DNA of 64,000 bases from Paraburkholderia sp. BCC1884 (GCF_900996225.1 NZ_CAAJGL010000123.1:330612-394611); one strand, 5' to 3'; shown: positions 17,435 through 26,855, numbered from the stretch's first letter. Translations and numbers: made by a program. Notes: a model not told the origin generated them from the letters alone.

Positions 17435-19204
17435 ATGTATCAAGAAGTCAGCGAGAGAAGCGTCACGGCAGCGGGACCGCATGGCGAGGTCAACGCCCAT
17501 TACGATCAGGTGAGAGCGATCTTTGAGGTTCTCAACGGCAGGAAGGAAGCCGACCTTCTCCTGAAGAACCTGAACATCCTCGATGTCCACAGCGAATCGG
17601 TTTATCAAGGGTCTATTCTCATTTACAACAAGCGCATCGTCGCCTTGAATCCTGACGAAACGGCTATCAAGGTGCGCGAGGTTTTCGACGGTGAAGGTCT
17701 TTACGCCATTCCGGGTCTGATCGATGCTCACGTTCACTTCGAAGCCCAGCTAGCCCATCCGGCCGCGTTTGGTGAGGCCATCGTCCCGTGCGGTACGACC
17801 ACCATTTTCTCTGAATGTCTTGATTTCGTGAGCGCCGCAGGCGCGGAAGCGGTGCAGGCCACCGAGCAGCTTTTCAAAAACCACGACCGCCTGCCGTATC
17901 GCGTATTTGCGTTTGCGCCGGGCAAGAAGACCTCTGTCGAAGTCACCGACGCTTTGCTGAAGATGGACCCCATCATCGGTCTCGGGGAGCTAGCGCACCT
18001 TACGTACAGCGTGGGCAATGACGACGACTTCCGTAAATCGGCTCTGGGGCGTGCCAAGGGCGGCTTTATGAACACGCACTGGGGCGTGACCACGCTGTCG
18101 GACATGATGTTGAACTACATGCCCGCGATTGGCGCTTTCGCCAACCATGATGTGTGGAAAGAGGACGACATCGAGAAAAGCGTGCGCTACGGCCTGCAGA
18201 CGCAAGTCAAGTTCGGCGTCGGCAGCCCCGAAGTGATCAAGATCATGCTGCGCGCGATCGTCAAACGGAAGTGGCCAGCCGAGAATTTCCAGCTGTGCGC
18301 CGACAATATTTCGGTGGACCGGCTGTTGACGAAGGGCCACATGGACTGGATCGTTTCTCTGTGTGCAGAAATGGGTATCGAACCGATCAAGGCGATCAAG
18401 ATGGCCACGCTCTACACAGCGCGCGCGTTCCGCATGGACAACAAGATTGGTTCGCTGACGCCGGGCCGCTTCGCGGATATCGTGTTGACCGACAGCTTGT
18501 CGAAGATCAACCCACGCTTTGTCTTCAAGGACGGAGAACTGGTTGCCAAAGATCGCAAGCTGCTGAAGCACGCCGACATCGACTATTCCGGCATGGTGAA
18601 AAAGGCATCGCCGGGTCTCGGCGACCTGACGCCGGAACAGCTGGACCTGGTGCCGCTGGAAATCTCTGCGGATGGTCAGCAGGCAAAGGTGTATCTGTTC
18701 GACGTCTATGGCCGCGGCCACGAAAAGTTCTACCAGGAAGTGTGGGTGCCATTCCGGGACGGCAAGGTGGTCACTGAATTTGGGGGTGCCAATCTCAACC
18801 GGATCTCCGTCGTACAGCGTTATGCCAATGGCAAGCGACATGTGGTCAATGGTTTGTTCAAAGGCGTCTATGTTGATCGCGGCGCCGTGGCGACCTTCTG
18901 GCCCGCGCCCAAAGCCTACTTCGTGGCGGTTGGTCAGGACAGCGTGGAAATGTTTGACTGCCTTCAGCAGGTCGACGGCTATGCAGGTGGCTGCGTCGTC
19001 TCAGAGAATAAACAGGTGAAGGCCGTGCTGCCCCTGGAGATCTATGGTGTCCAGGCCAACATGAACCTTGCCGGGCTGCTCACGGCAACCCGCGACATCG
19101 ACGCAGCCCTGGAGGCATTGGGTAACCACAATGAAGGTGAGCCCGTGGTGAACAAGCTGCTGACGCTGTTCATCTCACTCGACCGTTTCGGCTTCATGGT
19201 TTGA
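17435..19204 (+). CDS. Adenine-deaminase-like amidohydrolase
   Basis: A 589-residue amidohydrolase with PGLIDAHVHFE near residue 95-105 (the metal HxH), a C-terminal LCADNISVDRLLTKGHMDW segment (Asp ligand, compare LCSDD in AdeC), and an adenine-deaminase C-terminal domain ending ISLDRFGFMV. The region that in true adenine deaminases carries GHAPG and DHE reads NTHWGV and ANHDVWKEDD. The family fit is clear but the substrate pocket differs. The enzyme probably deaminates or hydrolyses a purine-like heterocycle. GGAAGAGAG precedes the ATG, and a YczE-type membrane protein and a porin follow on the same strand. Confidence 0.82.
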   Translation: MYQEVSERSVTAAGPHGEVNAHYDQVRAIFEVLNGRKEADLLLKNLNILDVHSESVYQGSILIYNKRIVALNPDETAIKVREVFDGEGLYAIPGLIDAHVHFEAQLAHPAAFGEAIVPCGTTTIFSECLDFVSAAGAEAVQATEQLFKNHDRLPYRVFAFAPGKKTSVEVTDALLKMDPIIGLGELAHLTYSVGNDDDFRKSALGRAKGGFMNTHWGVTTLSDMMLNYMPAIGAFANHDVWKEDDIEKSVRYGLQTQVKFGVGSPEVIKIMLRAIVKRKWPAENFQLCADNISVDRLLTKGHMDWIVSLCAEMGIEPIKAIKMATLYTARAFRMDNKIGSLTPGRFADIVLTDSLSKINPRFVFKDGELVAKDRKLLKHADIDYSGMVKKASPGLGDLTPEQLDLVPLEISADGQQAKVYLFDVYGRGHEKFYQEVWVPFRDGKVVTEFGGANLNRISVVQRYANGKRHVVNGLFKGVYVDRGAVATFWPAPKAYFVAVGQDSVEMFDCLQQVDGYAGGCVVSENKQVKAVLPLEIYGVQANMNLAGLLTATRDIDAALEALGNHNEGEPVVNKLLTLFISLDRFGFMV

Positions 19205-19386
19205 CGTAGACCGAGACCAGGAGCAGGCCTGCCGGGTGCTTAGGCCCCCGGCGGTCTGGCGAGCCAGGATGGAACCGGCGCGGTCGGCCGGGTACGTCGC
19301 AGAATACCCCGACAATAGCGCGGCGTACCGTCGTCGACAGTAGCGTACGGCACCGCTCGAAGCAGGCAGACAACGAAGGGACAGTC

Positions 19387-20097
19387 ATGGCGCACCATGC
19401 AAGGGAAGCTGAAGTCATTGATACCGGCAGGCTGACACGGCGCTGGTTCACATACGTCGTTGGGATTTACATATTGACTATGGGGATCAGTCTGGCAATC
19501 AGGGCGGGCATAGGTATTTCGCCGCAAAGCAGTCTGACCCGCACCATGACCCTGGTGTACCCGCGTCTGAGCCAGGGAACGTACAACTTCATTCTCGAGT
19601 TGTTCATGTTGGCCCTTACGTATCTGGTTGCGCGCAAGGATTTCACACTGAAGAACTTTGCCTCGTTGATTCCGGCATTTGTGCTGGCGACGTGCCTGGA
19701 TCTGAACCTGATGCTGACCCGGTCGATCGGATTTCAGGACTATTTCATGAAGTTCTTCTTGCTCGCGTTCGCCGACGCTTTGCTTGCGTTCGGGTTGTTC
19801 CTGATGATCCGCGCAAACCTCGTGCTCATGCCGATTGACATGTTCGTTAATACGCTTTTCAAGCGGACGGGCTTCAGATGGGGTGACATCAAGACTAGTT
19901 TCGATTGCACGCTTCTGATTGTCAGCGCTGTCATTGGCTTCGCGCTTCTCGGCGGTCCCAGGTTCATTCGTGAAGGCACCTTCATGAACGCGATTCTGGT
20001 GGGACAGTACATCAAACTCTATTTCTTTCTGTTCCGGAAAATAAAAATGGCGATTTCGTCCTATCAACGAAGATCGCTGGAACATCGAACTTACTGA
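19387..20097 (+). CDS. YczE/YitT-type integral membrane protein (DUF6198-like)
   Basis: A 236-residue protein with about five hydrophobic segments (near residues 22-45, 68-85, 95-115, 122-145, 178-200). It has a GIGISPQSSLTR loop after the first helix and PIDMFVNTLFKRTG later, both typical of the YczE/YyaS/YitT-like family. Members are predicted transporters or permease-like proteins of unknown substrate. It sits 182 bases after the deaminase-like gene on the same strand. Its likely role is uptake of the substrate of that enzyme; this is inference from context. Confidence 0.78.
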   Translation: MAHHAREAEVIDTGRLTRRWFTYVVGIYILTMGISLAIRAGIGISPQSSLTRTMTLVYPRLSQGTYNFILELFMLALTYLVARKDFTLKNFASLIPAFVLATCLDLNLMLTRSIGFQDYFMKFFLLAFADALLAFGLFLMIRANLVLMPIDMFVNTLFKRTGFRWGDIKTSFDCTLLIVSAVIGFALLGGPRFIREGTFMNAILVGQYIKLYFFLFRKIKMAISSYQRRSLEHRTY

Positions 20098-20303
20098 TCC
20101 AGGTAATGGGCTATTGACGGTCATGGTTGTGTGGTCACCCGCGGATCGCTGGCGGCACCCCGCCACATCTGATCTGTGACTGCACGACGAACACCGATTC
20201 CAGCTCTGACTGTCTGTTGTTGCTTCCGTTATGACTCCGATTTCGAGACGTCGATCAGGACGTCGGCATTCACTCGCCCTTTGAAAAGAGAAGAGACCAC
20301 ACC

Positions 20304-21386
20304 ATGCTTATGGAACGTGCTTGCGTTGTCACACTGAAAACAATTTGTCGAATTGCCGCGGCCATCGTCGCTATGGCAATAGGTAATCAGGCACACGCAC
20401 AATCGAGTGTACAGATGTATGGAATCGTCGACACCTGGGTCGGCATTCAGAAATACCCCAGTAAATCCGTCAGTTGGCAGGAAGGCGGCGGCGGTTTGTC
20501 GACCTCCTTCTGGGGGTTCGGCGGCAAGGAGGATTTGGCGGGCGGTTATAAGGCGATTTTCGCTATCGAGGGATTCTTCCGCCCACAGAACGGCGCGTAC
20601 GGTTCCTTCAACGGCGATCCGCTTTTCTCGCGCAATGCCTATGTCGGGCTCTCGACACCGGCGGGCACAATCACGCTTGGACGCCAGAGCAGTCCGCTGT
20701 ATTTGCAGGCCTGTCAGTTCAATCCTTTCTACGCGTCATTCACGTTCTCGCCGACTATTGTGCAGATGTATGCCGGGCTGGGTACATATCCGGCGTACAA
20801 GACGGATCAGGGGCTCGTTGGCGGCACTGCGTGGAGCAACGCAATCCAGTACGCCACGCCAGAATTTCATGGTTTGAGCGGACACGCGATGTATGCGTTT
20901 GGCGACAGCGGCACGGACAACGGCAGTAAGCAATATTCGATGCAGGCTTCTTATCGCAATGGCGGTTTTGCCGCTGGCGGAGTTTATCAATACGCGAACT
21001 TCAACTCGACGGCAGGCGATCTGAATTCTCTGATCAAAGGATTTCATAGTCAGTCAGCGGCCCAGTTGGCTGCCTCGTATGAATTTTCGGTTGCCAAGCT
21101 ATATGGCGAATACACCTATATGAACAACGACGTGATCAACAAGGCGTTTCACGTGAATATGTTCGTGGGTGGGATGACGATTGCTATCGGCACTAGCAGA
21201 ATTCTCGCTTCCTACGCCTATTCGCGCGATTCGGGCGGACTCAACCAGACGCGTCAGACTGCGTCCTTGGGATACGATTACCCGCTTTCCAAACGCACCG
21301 ATCTCTATGCGGTGTATATGTCCGACCGTTTTGCCGGGATGTCGTCAGGTGAGACTGCGGGGGTCGGGATTCGCGCCCGGTTCTAG
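20304..21386 (+). CDS. General porin (second copy)
   Basis: A 360-residue outer-membrane porin with a signal peptide ending HAQ near residue 33, a QSSVQMYGIVDTW first strand, FSRNAYVGLSTPAGTITLGRQ, and a C-terminal VGIRARF with terminal Phe. It is clearly diverged from the porin at 4779-5864. Position behind the amidohydrolase and membrane protein suggests outer-membrane entry of the same substrate. AAGAGAAGAGA precedes the start region. Confidence 0.93.
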   Translation: MLMERACVVTLKTICRIAAAIVAMAIGNQAHAQSSVQMYGIVDTWVGIQKYPSKSVSWQEGGGGLSTSFWGFGGKEDLAGGYKAIFAIEGFFRPQNGAYGSFNGDPLFSRNAYVGLSTPAGTITLGRQSSPLYLQACQFNPFYASFTFSPTIVQMYAGLGTYPAYKTDQGLVGGTAWSNAIQYATPEFHGLSGHAMYAFGDSGTDNGSKQYSMQASYRNGGFAAGGVYQYANFNSTAGDLNSLIKGFHSQSAAQLAASYEFSVAKLYGEYTYMNNDVINKAFHVNMFVGGMTIAIGTSRILASYAYSRDSGGLNQTRQTASLGYDYPLSKRTDLYAVYMSDRFAGMSSGETAGVGIRARF

Positions 21387-21904
21387 ACATAGCTGCACTG
21401 CCTCTAAAAGCTGGACAGGGCCCAATGGCCGAGGCGGGTGGCGGATTCAACCGGTGATGCAACGGTTTGTTGGAATCGGTCAGCCGGTGTGTTTGTCGTT
21501 ACTGGCCCGACTCCAACGCAGTGAGTCTCGGCCTCCTCGGGCGAGTGAGCCCTCATGAGGACCCTCGACGCAGGATCAAGTCGCCTGCTACCGACCCTTG
21601 CCGTGGCAGGCGCCGGCCTTCTAGGCGAATCGCCTGAGGCGATAGTCGGCCAGGAGGCGACATTCGGTGCTTCCGCGCAGATCGTCGGCAACCGTGGGTA
21701 GTTCGTTTGCAAGTTGCTCACCCGCTTCCGCTCCACAGGCTGTTCGTTATCCGCGCAGGCCAATCATTTTTTTGCAGGTCACGACGTGCGCTGCGCAGTG
21801 CCGAACCACGGCGGCGTGAGAAGCCTTATCGCGCATCGCTTGAGCTGATTGAGGCAGTGAGAAGTACAATCTCCGCGTATATAAGACATTCGTGGAGATG
21901 CGCC
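21387..21904. other. 518-base intergenic region
   Basis: No gene is seen. The stretch 21450-21475 has an imperfect palindrome-like segment around ATTCAACCGGTGATGCAACG that could be a fragment of an insertion-sequence end, but no second end or transposase is present. The last 60 bases before 21905 hold the likely promoter of the DUF4410 gene (TACAAT at about 21866). Confidence 0.35.
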
Positions 21905-22579
21905 ATGCAGCGTCGATTTCTGCTCCTCATGATGGCGGCGGCATGTCTGGGCGCGGCGTCGACACTCAGCGCTGCGGCGGACAGCCCCCCGTTCGCAGCG
22001 CCGCCACCGGTCGTCTATGTGTCCGACTTCGAGCTCGATGCAGCGAACGTGACACCTGACAGCGGACCAGGGCAGCGTATGCGCCGCCTGCGCGGTCTGC
22101 TGCCGAGTGGTCCAGGGCCAATGGGCAAGGACAAAAGTCCGCAGGACCACGCCAGGGACATTGTGAACGAGATGGCCGACGCGCTGACTGTGGATCTGAA
22201 AAAGGCTGGTGTCGATGCGCGCCGTATTGCGCCCGGACAGCCATTGCCCGCAGCAGGCTGGCAAATACGGGGCGTGTTTCTGAGCGTCGACGACGGCAAT
22301 CGTCTAAGGCGTGCGATGGTCGGTTTTGGTGCAGGCCAGAACGATATTCAGGTAGCAGTATCGTGCGACAGCCTCGCGACTACCGATTTGCCTCCGCTCT
22401 ATCAGGTAGTCGAGGAGGCCAACAGCAAGGACAAGCCAGGTGCGGTGATCAAACTCAACCCGTATGTGATCGCGGTCAAGTTCGTGATGGCGGGCGGAGA
22501 CGAGAAACAGACGATCAGGAAAAATGCACAGCAGATCGCGAATTCGGTGATCGCAAAGCTGCACGAGATAGCGCAGTGA
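21905..22579 (+). CDS. DUF4410 domain exported protein
   Basis: A 224-residue protein with an N-terminal signal peptide (MQRRFLLLMMAAACLGAAS, cleavage near residue 24). A domain follows with VVYVSDFELD, a long variable loop, ALTVDLKKAGVDARRI and WQIRGVFLSVDDGNRLRRAMVGFGAG. This GFG-containing pattern is typical of DUF4410 periplasmic or lipoprotein-like proteins. GGAG lies 9 bases before the ATG. The function of the family is unknown. Confidence 0.78.
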   Translation: MQRRFLLLMMAAACLGAASTLSAAADSPPFAAPPPVVYVSDFELDAANVTPDSGPGQRMRRLRGLLPSGPGPMGKDKSPQDHARDIVNEMADALTVDLKKAGVDARRIAPGQPLPAAGWQIRGVFLSVDDGNRLRRAMVGFGAGQNDIQVAVSCDSLATTDLPPLYQVVEEANSKDKPGAVIKLNPYVIAVKFVMAGGDEKQTIRKNAQQIANSVIAKLHEIAQ

Positions 22580-23067
22580 TTGACGCGTTGCTGCCTCCTT
22601 CGAGACAGCTCAAACGAGCGTACCACTAGCGCCGTAGAATACCGGAGCCGTTACCCTCGCGTGCCCTGTATTGGGCATTCGTCGTTTCGCGTTCGTTCTT
22701 GCCGCATTGTCGCTGGCTCACCATCAATACTCAGGGTCAATGCTTGCAGTCAAGATGACAGCCTTAACGGTTATTTTCGGCGGCCTCGCATCGGTTTGCC
22801 AGACTAAACGAAAAGCGCGCGGGAGAGATGGAAACGCTTCCCGCGCTAATGAAGCCGCCGTCTCAATAAACGGGCGCTGAATGTCCGTTCCAGGATGCGG
22901 CCGGTGAGTCGCTTGTTTTCGATCGATGTGGTCATCATGGACAACGCATGAGACGGGAGCCGGCCAAGATCGGCTAGTCGACAAGGTGGCCTGAATCGCT
23001 GACAATTTGGCGCATCTGCATCTTGCCGACGTTCTCGACGACATTGATCTTTCCAAACTTACCTACG
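22580..23067. other. 488-base region with a minus-strand hairpin
   Basis: No gene is recognised. An 8-bp inverted repeat, GCGCGGGA (22817-22824) with TCCCGCGC (22839-22846), is followed on the minus strand by a T-rich run, as in an intrinsic terminator, but no minus-strand gene ends here. The acetyltransferase start is uncertain, and a TTG at 23023 is an alternative. Confidence 0.35.
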
Positions 23068-23604
23068 ATGGTCGAAACGGATCGTTTGATCCTGAGGTGC
23101 CCTCGGCTTGGTGACGGGCTTGGTGTGTTCGATGCCACTGTCGACGCATTAGCGGGCCTCAGGCAGTTTCCCGCGTCCTTACCTTGGGCGCTCGAAACAC
23201 CCTCGATCGATGCATCCGAGGCCTTTTGCGTTGCGGGCTTCGAAAACTTCGAAGCCAGAAAAGACTTTCCGTTTTTGTTTATCGATAAGACGTCGCGCAT
23301 CGTTGTGGGATGCGGAGGTCTTCACCGGCCGAGATGGAGCGTTCCAGCTTTTGAACTCGGTTTTTGGGGAAGATCGTCGCTAGTGGGGCGAGGGTTGTTC
23401 AGCGAAGCCGCCGATGCCTTGGCAAACTATGCCTTTTGCAATTTCGGCGCGAAGCGACTCGAGGCAATCTGCGACGATTTGAACGCCAGGAGCATTCGAG
23501 TTTGCGAGCGCATCGGGATGCAACTGGAAGGTGTCTTACGACAGGAGCGGCGCGCTCCGGATGGTAGTTTGCGGAACACGCGCGTCTATTCAAAACTAGC
23601 GTGA
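23068..23604 (+). CDS. GNAT-family N-acetyltransferase (RimJ/RimL-like)
   Basis: A 178-residue GNAT protein beginning METDRLILR-like (VETDRLILRCPRLGD), with the acetyl-CoA-binding region ELGFWGRSSLVGRGLFSEAADAL and a C-terminal SIRVCERIGMQLEG strand-helix. These are the marks of the RimJ/RimL ribosomal-protein or amino-acid acetyltransferase subgroup. The ATG at 23068 is preferred because homology starts there; no strong Shine-Dalgarno is visible. The substrate is not predictable. Confidence 0.85.
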   Translation: MVETDRLILRCPRLGDGLGVFDATVDALAGLRQFPASLPWALETPSIDASEAFCVAGFENFEARKDFPFLFIDKTSRIVVGCGGLHRPRWSVPAFELGFWGRSSLVGRGLFSEAADALANYAFCNFGAKRLEAICDDLNARSIRVCERIGMQLEGVLRQERRAPDGSLRNTRVYSKLA

Positions 23605-23673
23605 AATCGCGCCCGGATGGGGCGAGTGTCGGCCAACTACGGCGAGTCGACAACAGTAAAATTTAGATTTCAT

Positions 23674-24154
23674 TCATAACGGCCGTTCGGGCGAGACAGG
23701 TCTGTCGGCTCTTACACGCATCGCGAAGACGAACGCAGCAGCCGATACGAGCGACACTAGCAGCACTGTCCATTCAACCGGGCCATACGTATAGCGTCGC
23801 TGCCATTGCAACGCCAAGATTAATCCAGACGACGAACAGGGTCACGATGCTATCCGCCAAGGACCAGAGCGTTAGCATGGCGGCCGCAAGAACGGAGCCA
23901 CAGACCATGACACGTCTGCCATGGCCGTGATCGATCCAGGTTCCAACCGGATAAGCGGCCAGCCCCGAAACCAGCAGGCCAACCGACAATGCCGCGTTGG
24001 TGGCTGTCCGACTCCAGCCCATCGTGCTCTCCATGGGCACGACGAAAAGAGAGAACGCGTAGTAGATGGACCCCCATGAGACGAGCTGCGCCGCTGCGAG
24101 CGCATAGGTCGCAAAGGTGCCGTTATTCGGCTTCGCCGTCGTTCGTGTCGTCAT
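23674..24154 (-). pseudogene. MFS transporter with its middle deleted (end of the ars operon)
   Basis: The first part encodes the beginning of an MFS permease (TYALAAAQLVSWGSIYYAFS, then WIDHGHGRR as the loop 2-3 motif) up to LGVAMAATLY. It then meets, out of frame, the last about 35 codons of an MFS protein (YGPVEWTVLLVSLVSAAAF, ending at a stop at 23674-23676). The junction is near 23785-23795. Roughly 200-250 internal codons are missing compared with a normal 400-residue permease, so it cannot be functional. The gene starts inside the arsH 3' end, as MFS genes often do in such operons. Confidence 0.8.
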
Positions 24155-24887
24155 CAGCAGTGTTAGCTTCATGATCCATGGCAGCAGCAGCCAGTTGCAC
24201 TGCAAGCTCAGGATGGGCTTCCTTGCGCTCACTGTATCGGTCAGTCAGATAGTCCGAGCGGTCACGCACCATCAGTGTGAACTTGAACAGTTCTTCCATG
24301 ACGTCGACCATACGGTCGTAATACGCAGATGGCTTCATGCGGCCTTCAGCGTCGAATTCCTGCCATGCCTTCGCGACGGACGACTGGTTGGGGATCGTCA
24401 CCATGCGCATCCACCGGCCCAGCACACGCAGGGCGTTGACCGCGTTGAATGACTGCGAGCCGCCGGATACCTGCATGACGGCAAGCGTGCGCCCTTGCGT
24501 AGGACGCACACCACCACTTTCAAGCGGTAGCCAGTCAATCTGGTTCTTGAAGACCGCCGTCAACGTGCCGTGTCGTTCGGGACTGCACCAGACCTGTCCT
24601 TCCGACCACTCCGACAGCTTGCGCAGTTCAACGACCTTCGGATGATCGGCCGCAACGCTGTCCACGACCGGGAGGCCATGCGGATCGAAGACTCGCGTAT
24701 CAGCGCCGAAATGGCGCAGGATGCGTTCTGCTTCAAGAGTCAGTTGGCGGCTGTAAGACGTTTCCCGAAGGGAGCCGTACAGGAGAAGAATTCGCGGTGC
24801 ATGCTGCGATGCGATGGCTGGTGTCAGCTTGTGCAGGTTCGGTCTGTCGAGATGAGGCTCGCTGACGTTGGGCAATCCATTGATCAC
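24123..24887 (-). CDS. arsH: ArsH, NADPH-dependent FMN reductase
   Basis: A 254-residue flavodoxin-like protein with the phosphate loop LLLYGSLRETSYSR near residues 33-47 and the ArsH-specific WCSPERHGTLTAVFKNQIDWLPL (about 99-121). ArsH oxidises trivalent organoarsenicals to the less toxic pentavalent forms. The GTG start overlaps the arsC stop by 4 bases, so the two are translationally coupled. Confidence 0.94.
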   Translation of the reverse strand: MINGLPNVSEPHLDRPNLHKLTPAIASQHAPRILLLYGSLRETSYSRQLTLEAERILRHFGADTRVFDPHGLPVVDSVAADHPKVVELRKLSEWSEGQVWCSPERHGTLTAVFKNQIDWLPLESGGVRPTQGRTLAVMQVSGGSQSFNAVNALRVLGRWMRMVTIPNQSSVAKAWQEFDAEGRMKPSAYYDRMVDVMEELFKFTLMVRDRSDYLTDRYSERKEAHPELAVQLAAAAMDHEANTADDDTNDGEAE

Positions 24888-25309
24888 TTATTGACTCTCC
24901 GTCCTTTGTCATCAATCACCACTTCGCCATCTTCCTTCGTGAACGGCCTGTTCATTGCTTCGGGCAAAATCTCGAGAACGAGTTCGGAGGGGCGGCACAG
25001 GCGCACGCCGTGTGGCGTGACGACAAACGGTCGATTGATCAGGATCGGGTGCGTGAGCATCGCATCGAGAAGCTGCTCATCCGTGAGCGCTAAATTGTCC
25101 AGAGACAATTCAGCGTACGGAGTTCCCTTCTGACGCAGGGCGTCGCGGACCGTCATACCTGCGCGCCGGAACAGATCCTTGAGCGTTGTCCGCTCAGGTG
25201 GCGTTTCAAGATATTCGATGATCTGCGGTTCGATGCCCGCATTGCGAATCATGGCTAGCGTGTTGCGCGATGTCCCGCAATCGGGATTGTGATAGATCGT
25301 GATGCTCAT
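24884..25309 (-). CDS. arsC: ArsC, glutaredoxin-coupled arsenate reductase
   Basis: A 141-residue protein starting MSITIYHNPDCGTSRNTL with the catalytic Cys in NPDCGTSRN (residue 11). The arsenate-binding arginines are represented by ETPPERTTL (near 61) and NRPFVVTPHGVRLCRP (near 92-106). It reduces As(V) to As(III) for export by the neighbouring ACR3 pump. The ATG overlaps the acr3 stop codon by 4 bases. Confidence 0.95.
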   Translation of the reverse strand: MSITIYHNPDCGTSRNTLAMIRNAGIEPQIIEYLETPPERTTLKDLFRRAGMTVRDALRQKGTPYAELSLDNLALTDEQLLDAMLTHPILINRPFVVTPHGVRLCRPSELVLEILPEAMNRPFTKEDGEVVIDDKGRRVNK

Positions 25310-26391
25310 GAACGTTGCCCTTCAATGCTGTGTTTTGCCTCGTACCAGTGTTGCGAGCGGTTGACCACGCTGACGACCAGCAGCATGACCGGCACTTCGA
25401 TCAATACACCGACCACCGTGGCGAGCGCCGCACCCGAATGAAAACCGAACAGGCTGATGGCGGTAGCCACAGCAAGTTCAAAAAAGTTGCTCGCACCGAT
25501 CAGACTCGATGGCCCTGCGACACAATGCGCGACACCCAGCCGACGATTGAGCAGGTACGCGAGGCCAGAATTGAAAAACACCTGAATGAGGATCGGCACC
25601 GCGAGCATTGCGATAACGAGCGGTTCGCGGATGATGGCTTGTCCCTGAAACGCGAACAGCAGCACCAGCGTCGCCAGTAACGCGCAGATCGAATAAGGAC
25701 CAAGACGCGTCACGGCGTGCCTGAAATGCGCTTCGCCTTTTGCAAGCAGGTGTTTGCGTAGCAGTTGTGCAAGGACGACGGGGATGACGATGTACAGGCC
25801 GACAGAGATGATCAACGTATTCCATGGCACCGAGATGGCTGACAGACCAAGCAGCAGCGCAACGAGCGGCGCGAATGCCACGATCATGATCGAGTCGTTG
25901 AGTGCGACCTGCGACAGCGTGAAATAGGGATCGCCTTTGCACAGTAGTGACCAGACGAACACCATCGCCGTGCAGGGTGCTGCGGCCAGCAGGATCAACC
26001 CGGCAATGTAACTGTCAAGCTGGTCCGCGGGCAGCCAGAGTGCAAAGACATGCCTGATGAAAATCCAGCCGAGGAACGCCATTGAAAATGGCTTGACGAA
26101 CCAGTTCACGAACAGCGTGACACCAATGCCGCGCCACTGGCTTTTTACCTGAGTCATCGCCGCGAAGTCGATCTTGACGAGCATCGGGATAATCATGATC
26201 CAGATCAGTACTCCGACCGGCAGGTTGACCTGTGCGACTTCCATGCTTCCGATGGCCTGAAAGACCATCGGAAGCATCTGTCCGAGCAGGATGCCAGCCA
26301 CGATGCATAGCGCAACCCAAACCGTCAGATAGCGTTCGAAAAATCCAATTGCGGGACGTGCTGGCCGGGCTATCGTTTCACTGCTACTCAT
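25306..26391 (-). CDS. ACR3-family arsenite efflux transporter
   Basis: From the ATG at 26391 this is a 361-residue protein with about ten transmembrane helices. It contains the ACR3 marks VNLPVGVLIWIMIIPMLVKID and LAAAPCTAMVFVWS, the latter with the essential Cys of helix 4. It exports arsenite using the proton gradient. The frame extends 33 codons upstream into arsR, but those residues (Arg/Glu-rich) do not look like ACR3, so the MSSSETIARP start is chosen. It lies 82 bases after arsR and is coupled to arsC. Confidence 0.94.
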   Translation of the reverse strand: MSSSETIARPARPAIGFFERYLTVWVALCIVAGILLGQMLPMVFQAIGSMEVAQVNLPVGVLIWIMIIPMLVKIDFAAMTQVKSQWRGIGVTLFVNWFVKPFSMAFLGWIFIRHVFALWLPADQLDSYIAGLILLAAAPCTAMVFVWSLLCKGDPYFTLSQVALNDSIMIVAFAPLVALLLGLSAISVPWNTLIISVGLYIVIPVVLAQLLRKHLLAKGEAHFRHAVTRLGPYSICALLATLVLLFAFQGQAIIREPLVIAMLAVPILIQVFFNSGLAYLLNRRLGVAHCVAGPSSLIGASNFFELAVATAISLFGFHSGAALATVVGVLIEVPVMLLVVSVVNRSQHWYEAKHSIEGQRS

Positions 26392-26473
26392 GACCTGAAC
26401 GCCGATGTGGTCCACACCGGGTTTCGCGCCCCGCTCCGAGGGTTCTCGACAGCGGCGTGAATATGCATTCGCC

Positions 26474-26806
26474 TCATGGTTTGTCTCCACAGCAGTTGGG
26501 GAGATCGCTCGCCGCGCAGGTTACGCCGGCACAGCAGTTCTCGGTGAGAAAGCCGATCAGGTCCGTCATTGCATCGAAGTTCGCCGAGTAGATGACGAAA
26601 CGACCCGACTGACGTGGCTTGACGAGGTCCGCATGCGACAGGTCCTTCAGATGGAAGGACAGACCGGATGGGGATATCCCGAGCTGCTGCGCGATCTCCC
26701 CGGCAGGCATACCGTCCGGGCCTGCGACGACAAGCGTGCGGAAGATCGCGAGGCGTGATTCATGGGCGAGCGCGCTCAGTGCGCGTACAACAAGGATTGA
26801 GTCCAT
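26474..26806 (-). CDS. arsR: ArsR-family arsenic-responsive repressor
   Basis: A 110-residue winged-helix repressor from the ATG at 26806 (MDSILVVRALSALAHESRL). It has the recognition helix QLGISPSGLSFHLKDL (about 41-56) and wing SGRFVIYSA. It lacks the ELCVC motif of classical ArsR. Instead it has a C-terminal cysteine cluster, C91 C92 C97 and C105 C106, like the Acidithiobacillus/Corynebacterium-type sensors that bind As(III) near the C-terminus. An operator palindrome lies 30 bases upstream, consistent with autoregulation. Confidence 0.92.
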   Translation of the reverse strand: MDSILVVRALSALAHESRLAIFRTLVVAGPDGMPAGEIAQQLGISPSGLSFHLKDLSHADLVKPRQSGRFVIYSANFDAMTDLIGFLTENCCAGVTCAASDLPNCCGDKP

Positions 26807-26835
26807 GGATCGAAGGATAGGACAATTGCTTTTAT

Positions 26836-26855
26836 ATTTCAAGTAATCTTGAAAT
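26836..26855 (-). promoter_or_regulatory. ArsR operator
   Basis: A perfect palindrome with arms ATTTCAAG and CTTGAAAT around TAAT lies just upstream of arsR. On the minus strand it overlaps a TTGAAA-like -35 element; TATCCT 17 bases on, or the TATAAA adjoining the palindrome, could be the -10. Binding of ArsR here would block the ars operon until As(III) is present. The length and position are typical; binding is inferred. Confidence 0.8.

Noticed and set aside
21450..21475. Possible insertion-sequence end in the gap before the DUF4410 gene
   Set aside because: No second end, transposase or target duplication was found.
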